Positions 61,595 through 64,000 of a stretch of 64,000 nt of DNA are shown here, piece by piece. The notes under the pieces were generated by a model. That model searched no databases and was not told the DNA's origin. It was given only the letters and a program-made list of their open reading frames with translations. Made by a program: the position numbers and the translations under genes. The stretch is from Gammaproteobacteria bacterium (GTDB taxonomy: Bacteria; Pseudomonadota; Gammaproteobacteria; Natronospirales; REEB76): the NCBI GenBank assembly GCA_036383255.1, contig DASVOS010000004.1:1-64000 (forward strand). The letters are read 5' to 3'. Each line of letters starts with the position of its first letter. Within the stretch, counting starts at the first letter, position 1.

Positions 61595-63076
61595 TCACCG
61601 GGGATGCAGCCAGTGGGGCAGGAACTTGTAGGGGTCGTCCGTCACGGCCTCATCGAACTTCACGCCATGCTGTTTGAGCGCCTGCTGCATGCGCCCGTCG
61701 CGCAGGCGGTCGAAGGTGTCCGTGCAGCCGCCGATGAACTCCCCGGCGACGAACAGCTGCGGGATGGTGACGCTGCCGGTCCTGGCCTGCAGTGCGACGC
61801 GGATCTTGCGGCCCCGCTCGCCCTCCTTGTAGGCCACCGAGTCGAGGTCCACGGACCGGTAAGGGATCCCGTAGCGGGCGAAGGTCTTGCGGACCGACCA
61901 GCAGAACTCGCACCACTCGTGCGCGAACATGACCACGACGTCCTGATCGTCCGCGATGGCGGCGTCGATGAACGCCACGGCCTCCGCGTCCAGCTCGGCG
62001 GGCGCCACCGCCGGCGGCGGGCCCGCGGACGGCGCGCGCAGGTCGAAGCGCGCGCTGGGCGTGGACTTCGACAGCTCGAGCTCCGCGTCGGTCATGTCGA
62101 CGGGGATGTCCTCGAACAGCGGCGTGGAGAGGTAGCGCTCGCCCGTGTCCGGCAGCATGCAGAGGATGTTGGTGCCGGGCGGGGACTCCGCGGCGAGGGC
62201 CAGCGCGCCCGCCAGGGTCGCGCCGCCGGTGATGCCGCAGAAGATGCCTTCCTTCCGGGCCAGGTTGCGCGTGCGGCGCAGGGCCTCGTTGCCGTCGATG
62301 GGCAGCACGCGGTCGATCAGCCCGCGCGCCTCGTCCGCCAGCTTGGGGATGAAGTCCGGGGACCAGCCCTGCATGAGGTGTGGCCGGAAGTTCGGATGCG
62401 AGCGCGCGGCGGAACCGTCGGGCCGGCGCTCCTGGGGTATGCCGCTGCCCAGGGTCTGGGAGTTGTCCGGTTCGCAGACCGCGATCTTCGTCCGCGGGCT
62501 GTCCTGCTTGAGCTTGCGCGCGATGCCGTTCAGGGTGCCGCCGGTGCCGAACCCGGTGACGAACCAGTCGAGCCCGCGGCCGGCGAAGTCCTCCAGGATC
62601 TCCACCGCCGTGGTGCGCATGTGCATCTCGGCGTTGGCTGGGTTCTCGAACTGGCGGCACAGGAACCAGCCGTGCCGCTCCGAGAGCTCCACGGCCTTCT
62701 GCAGCATGCCGCTGCCCTTCTCGGAGGCCGGCGTCAGCACCACCCGCGCGCCGAGGAAGCGCAGCATCTTGCGGCGCTCCACGCTGAAGTTCTCGGCCAT
62801 GGTGACCACCAGCGGATAGCCCTTGGCGGCGCAGACCATGGCGAGTCCTATGCCGGTGTTGCCGGAGGTGGCCTCGATGACGGTCTGGCCGGGCTTGAGC
62901 GCACCGCGCCGCTCGGCGTCCTCGATGATGCCCAACGCCAGGCGGTCCTTGACCGAGCCCATGGGGTTGAAGGATTCGACCTTCACGAACACGTCCACGC
63001 CCGGCGGCGACAGCGTGTTCAGCCGCACGACCGGTGTGCGGCCGACGGTGGCGAGGATGTCGTCGTATATCGGCAT
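61595..63076 (-). CDS. Cysteine synthase-like PLP enzyme fused to glutaredoxin
   Basis: A 493-residue fusion. Residues 1 to about 330 are a beta-family PLP enzyme like cysteine synthase/cystathionine beta-synthase: VKVESFNPMGSVKDRLA with PLP lysine K43, EATSGNTGIG substrate loop, TGFGTGGTLNGIARKL phosphate loop and GITGGATLAG. After a proline/alanine linker, residues about 370-493 form a glutaredoxin with a WCEFC active site (near 390), SVTIPQLFVAGEFIGGCTD. It could use O-acetylserine or a related substrate with thiol or persulfide chemistry assisted by the glutaredoxin half. It lies between bioB and comF. Confidence 0.88.
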   Translation of the reverse strand: MPIYDDILATVGRTPVVRLNTLSPPGVDVFVKVESFNPMGSVKDRLALGIIEDAERRGALKPGQTVIEATSGNTGIGLAMVCAAKGYPLVVTMAENFSVERRKMLRFLGARVVLTPASEKGSGMLQKAVELSERHGWFLCRQFENPANAEMHMRTTAVEILEDFAGRGLDWFVTGFGTGGTLNGIARKLKQDSPRTKIAVCEPDNSQTLGSGIPQERRPDGSAARSHPNFRPHLMQGWSPDFIPKLADEARGLIDRVLPIDGNEALRRTRNLARKEGIFCGITGGATLAGALALAAESPPGTNILCMLPDTGERYLSTPLFEDIPVDMTDAELELSKSTPSARFDLRAPSAGPPPAVAPAELDAEAVAFIDAAIADDQDVVVMFAHEWCEFCWSVRKTFARYGIPYRSVDLDSVAYKEGERGRKIRVALQARTGSVTIPQLFVAGEFIGGCTDTFDRLRDGRMQQALKQHGVKFDEAVTDDPYKFLPHWLHPR

Positions 63077-63183
63077 GGGTGCGGATCCCGGCGGATGTCA
63101 GCGCAGAAAGTGTACAGGGCCCCCGGCGGCGGCGCGGAGATATGCGACGTCTGCACAAACCCCCGCCGGGTTAGCATGGGCTC

Positions 63184-63876
63184 ATGGACCTCCTCGGCCT
63201 CCTCTACCCCGCCCATTGCGCCCTGTGCGGCGGCCGCGGCGGCCGGGGACTGGACCTGTGCCAGGCCTGCTTCGACGAGCTGCCCTGGAACCGCCATGCC
63301 TGCCCGCGCTGCGCGGCGCCGCTGCCGCCGGACGCGGACGCGGCCCTCTGCGGCGCCTGCCTCAAGCAGCTGCCGAGCTGGGACGAGGCGAAGAGTCCCC
63401 TCGCCTATGCCTATCCCGTGGACAAGCTGGTGCAGCGCTTCAAGTTCGAGGGCGACCTCGCGGCGGGGCGCCTCCTGGGTGAACTGCTGGCGGAGTTCCT
63501 GGCGGCGGGCGGCGAGAAACCCGACTGCATCGTGCCGGTGCCGCTACATCCTGAGCGCCTCAAGGAGCGCGGCTTCAACCAGGCGGTGGAACTGGCGCGT
63601 CCGTTGTCGAAGCGCTTGAAGATAGGAGTCAGGCTCGACCTCTGCGAGCGCGTGCGCGCGACGGAGGTGCAGTCGAAGCTCGACTCGGCGGAGCGGCACA
63701 AGAACCTGAAAGGCGCGTTCAGCGTCACCGGCGGGGTGCAAGGGAAGCACGTGGCGCTGCTGGACGATGTCATCACCACCGGCGTCACGGTGGAGACCCT
63801 GGCACGGGAGTTCCGGGATGCCGGCGCCGCGCGGGTGAGCGTGTGGAGCGCGTGCCGCGCCGCCGCGCCGGCCTGA
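63184..63876 (+). CDS. comF: ComF family phosphoribosyltransferase-like protein
   Basis: A 230-residue ComF/GntX protein. The N-terminus has a zinc-ribbon cysteine set (CALCGG, CQACF, CPRCA, CGAC), and the C-terminal half is a type I PRTase fold with VPVPLHPERLKERGFNQAVELA and the PRPP loop VALLDDVITTGVT. The family is needed for DNA uptake in naturally competent bacteria, but the reaction is unknown. comF beside the bio genes is a common gammaproteobacterial order. Starts 107 bases from the divergent fusion gene. Confidence 0.9.
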   Translation: MDLLGLLYPAHCALCGGRGGRGLDLCQACFDELPWNRHACPRCAAPLPPDADAALCGACLKQLPSWDEAKSPLAYAYPVDKLVQRFKFEGDLAAGRLLGELLAEFLAAGGEKPDCIVPVPLHPERLKERGFNQAVELARPLSKRLKIGVRLDLCERVRATEVQSKLDSAERHKNLKGAFSVTGGVQGKHVALLDDVITTGVTVETLAREFRDAGAARVSVWSACRAAAPA

Positions 63877-64000
63877 CTTTACCGATGACAGTTGCGGACC
63901 TTCCATATACGCGCCGCCGCGTGCGGCGCATCACAGCGTTGCAGCGCCATTGAAGTATCTCGGGCATCGAGCCATCGACGGATTGGGCCTTCGCCCGATT
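63877..64000. other. Non-coding window end
   Basis: No gene is visible. A 7-bp stem GCGCCGC/GCGGCGC (63911-63929) follows comF without a T-run, and ATTGGGC-CTTC-GCCCGAT at the window edge may begin another hairpin. Confidence 0.4.

Noticed and set aside
61544..63619. 691-codon plus-strand frame opposite the cysteine synthase fusion and across comF
   Set aside because: It is a shadow frame; both real genes in this area carry unambiguous catalytic motifs in other frames.

Overview
The window is chromosomal DNA from a high-GC gammaproteobacterium. Gene order and families (ftsY-ftsE-ftsX-rpoH, tyrS / M23 peptidase / anmK / erpA, comF next to a bioBFHCD run, pyrE beside an exonuclease III/Crc-type gene, a caa3-like cox operon, a VolA-type lipase) point to the Xanthomonadales/Nevskiales side of the class. 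This placement is an inference; no rRNA or tRNA gene is present to test it.

Layout. 0.4-6.2 kb: marC, small stress or unknown genes, ampG, an exonuclease III gene, pyrE and a DUF4124 protein. 6.2-13.8 kb: nucleotide, coenzyme A and cell-wall housekeeping (dut, coaBC, tyrS, M23 peptidase, anmK), erpA, a bactofilin pair and hemJ. 14-16 kb: a Fur-controlled cupredoxin/FTR1 iron uptake operon. 16.3-17.5 kb: a GNAT gene whose 3' end is disrupted by a hairpin array, facing rppH. 17.6-24.2 kb: a cobalamin uptake locus (HAD phosphatase, btuC, btuD, lipoprotein, B12 riboswitch, btuB, DUF71 ATPase, DUF6580 membrane protein). 24.2-33.4 kb: ggt, ferredoxin, coaD, rsmD, a large lipase lipoprotein, ftsYEX and rpoH with a perfect CIRCE operator. 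33.5-44.2 kb: a lower-GC accessory block with a duplicated rpoH fragment, a 2,729-residue secreted SpvB/RHS protein, a candidate partner lipoprotein and a GspC-like gene. 44.3-47.6 kb: a Gtr-type three-gene surface glycosylation set. 48.3-56.8 kb: heme A synthesis and cytochrome oxidase genes. 56.9-61.5 kb: the biotin operon with a BirA-like operator. 61.6-63.9 kb: a cysteine synthase-glutaredoxin fusion and comF.

Two kinds of repeat deserve attention. One is a family of dense stem-loop arrays lying at gene 3' ends (about 0-0.3, 2.45-2.68, 16.0-16.1, 16.78-16.9 and 49.25-49.37 kb). Many of their loops read TCCC(T), and some modules recur between loci. One array has split the GNAT gene, leaving the old 3' end downstream while the upstream part carries a synonymous, almost completely recoded version of the same tail. 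The other is a 128-bp element present twice (25.94 and 50.37 kb), 92% identical, with complementary ends that have changed in a compensatory way. No CRISPR array, prophage, integrase or insertion sequence was seen.
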